Shown here one piece after another: positions 63,910 through 64,000 of a stretch of 64,000 bases of DNA (its first letter is position 1; each line of letters opens with the position of its first letter). A program made the translations under genes and the position numbers. The stretch comes from Clostridiales bacterium (GTDB lineage: Bacteria > Bacillota > Clostridia > Peptostreptococcales > Anaerovoracaceae). The stretch spans positions 124,001 through 188,000 of the forward strand of contig QXXF01000003.1 of assembly GCA_009911365.1 (NCBI GenBank), read 5' to 3'. The notes under the pieces were generated by a model, which worked only from the letters and a program-made list of their open reading frames with translations, was not told where the DNA came from and did no database searches.

Positions 63910-64000
63910 ATGATTGACAAAAACATGTGTGAACATAAATTCACTTTTAAAAGAGAAGATTTATTCAATGTGGACCCATTTTTTTCAAAAAAGAGGTGCG
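63910..64000 (+). CDS. Start of a gene cut by the window edge, unidentified
   Basis: ATG 63910 follows GGTGCGG at 12 bases after the dctM stop. 30 codons are visible (MIDKNMCEHKFTFKREDLFN). Too short to assign. Probably the next gene of the TRAP cluster, perhaps an enzyme for the transported substrate. Confidence 0.45.
   Translation, partial: MIDKNMCEHKFTFKREDLFNVDPFFSKKRC

Overview
The window looks like a chromosomal segment of an anaerobic, low-to-mid GC Firmicute of the Clostridia. This is inferred from AGGAGG-type ribosome sites, Rex, a 2[4Fe-4S] ferredoxin, a glycyl radical enzyme, bacteriohemerythrin, sigma-54 enhancer-binding activators and HrcA/CIRCE control of groESL. A family such as Anaerovoracaceae is possible, but nothing here proves it.

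Layout. 0-2.6 kb: a glycyl radical enzyme (reverse strand, cut by the window edge) behind a long structured leader with an attenuator-like terminator. 2.8-8.9 kb: an Rpn-type nuclease, then decayed genes (LysR/symporter junction, argininosuccinate lyase, MmgE/PrpD tail, broken Rpn) around an intact RibU-like ECF S component. 9.0-21.1 kb: housekeeping core (tsaE-tsaB-rimI-small Cys protein-tsaD, ABC-F, acyl carrier protein, rex, ferredoxin, a P-loop protein, OGG1-type glycosylase, groES-groEL, ferritin, rplM-rpsI). 21.1-31.8 kb: broken Abi gene, MerR/GyrI-like regulator divergent from a ureohydrolase, a wrecked MocR regulator beside a NimA-like flavoprotein, a DDAH-like amidinohydrolase, a dead second ureohydrolase, LysR, acetoacetate-decarboxylase-like and YdhR-like genes, and a hemerythrin-CheX-like fusion. 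31.9-41.7 kb: accessory, strongly eroded (duplicated XRE/DMT cassette, BlaI/BlaR1 remains, permease and Rpn fragments) around intact pnuC, a cyclase, and a PucR/creatininase/symporter cluster. 41.8-45.5 kb: peroxiredoxin, an AlbA_2-type ATPase-like protein, an ECF sigma factor and its membrane anti-sigma.

45.6-59.9 kb is the most interesting part. A CoA-acylating aldehyde dehydrogenase, a PAS/AAA+ sigma-54 activator and an eight-gene operon (NCS1 permease, M20 amidohydrolase, PreT, PreA, dihydropyrimidinase, acyl-CoA carboxyltransferase, HAD phosphatase, class III aminotransferase) have clear -24/-12 promoters. Together they read as a complete reductive pyrimidine catabolic route: uracil to dihydrouracil, N-carbamoyl-beta-alanine, beta-alanine, malonate semialdehyde, malonyl-CoA and finally acetyl-CoA plus CO2. 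The CoA-linked exit differs from the reductive 3-hydroxypropionate exit known for anaerobic pyrimidine degraders. 60.1-63.9 kb: a decayed sigma-54 activator and a TRAP transporter operon broken by amber codons, frameshifts and an internal deletion.

Overall theme: intact core and catabolic operons alternate with many genes caught in early decay. Typical lesions are single internal deletions, one-base slips in homopolymers, and nonsense mutations that are all TAG where an in-frame stop can be assigned. All function calls come from reading the sequence and family knowledge; no database search was run.
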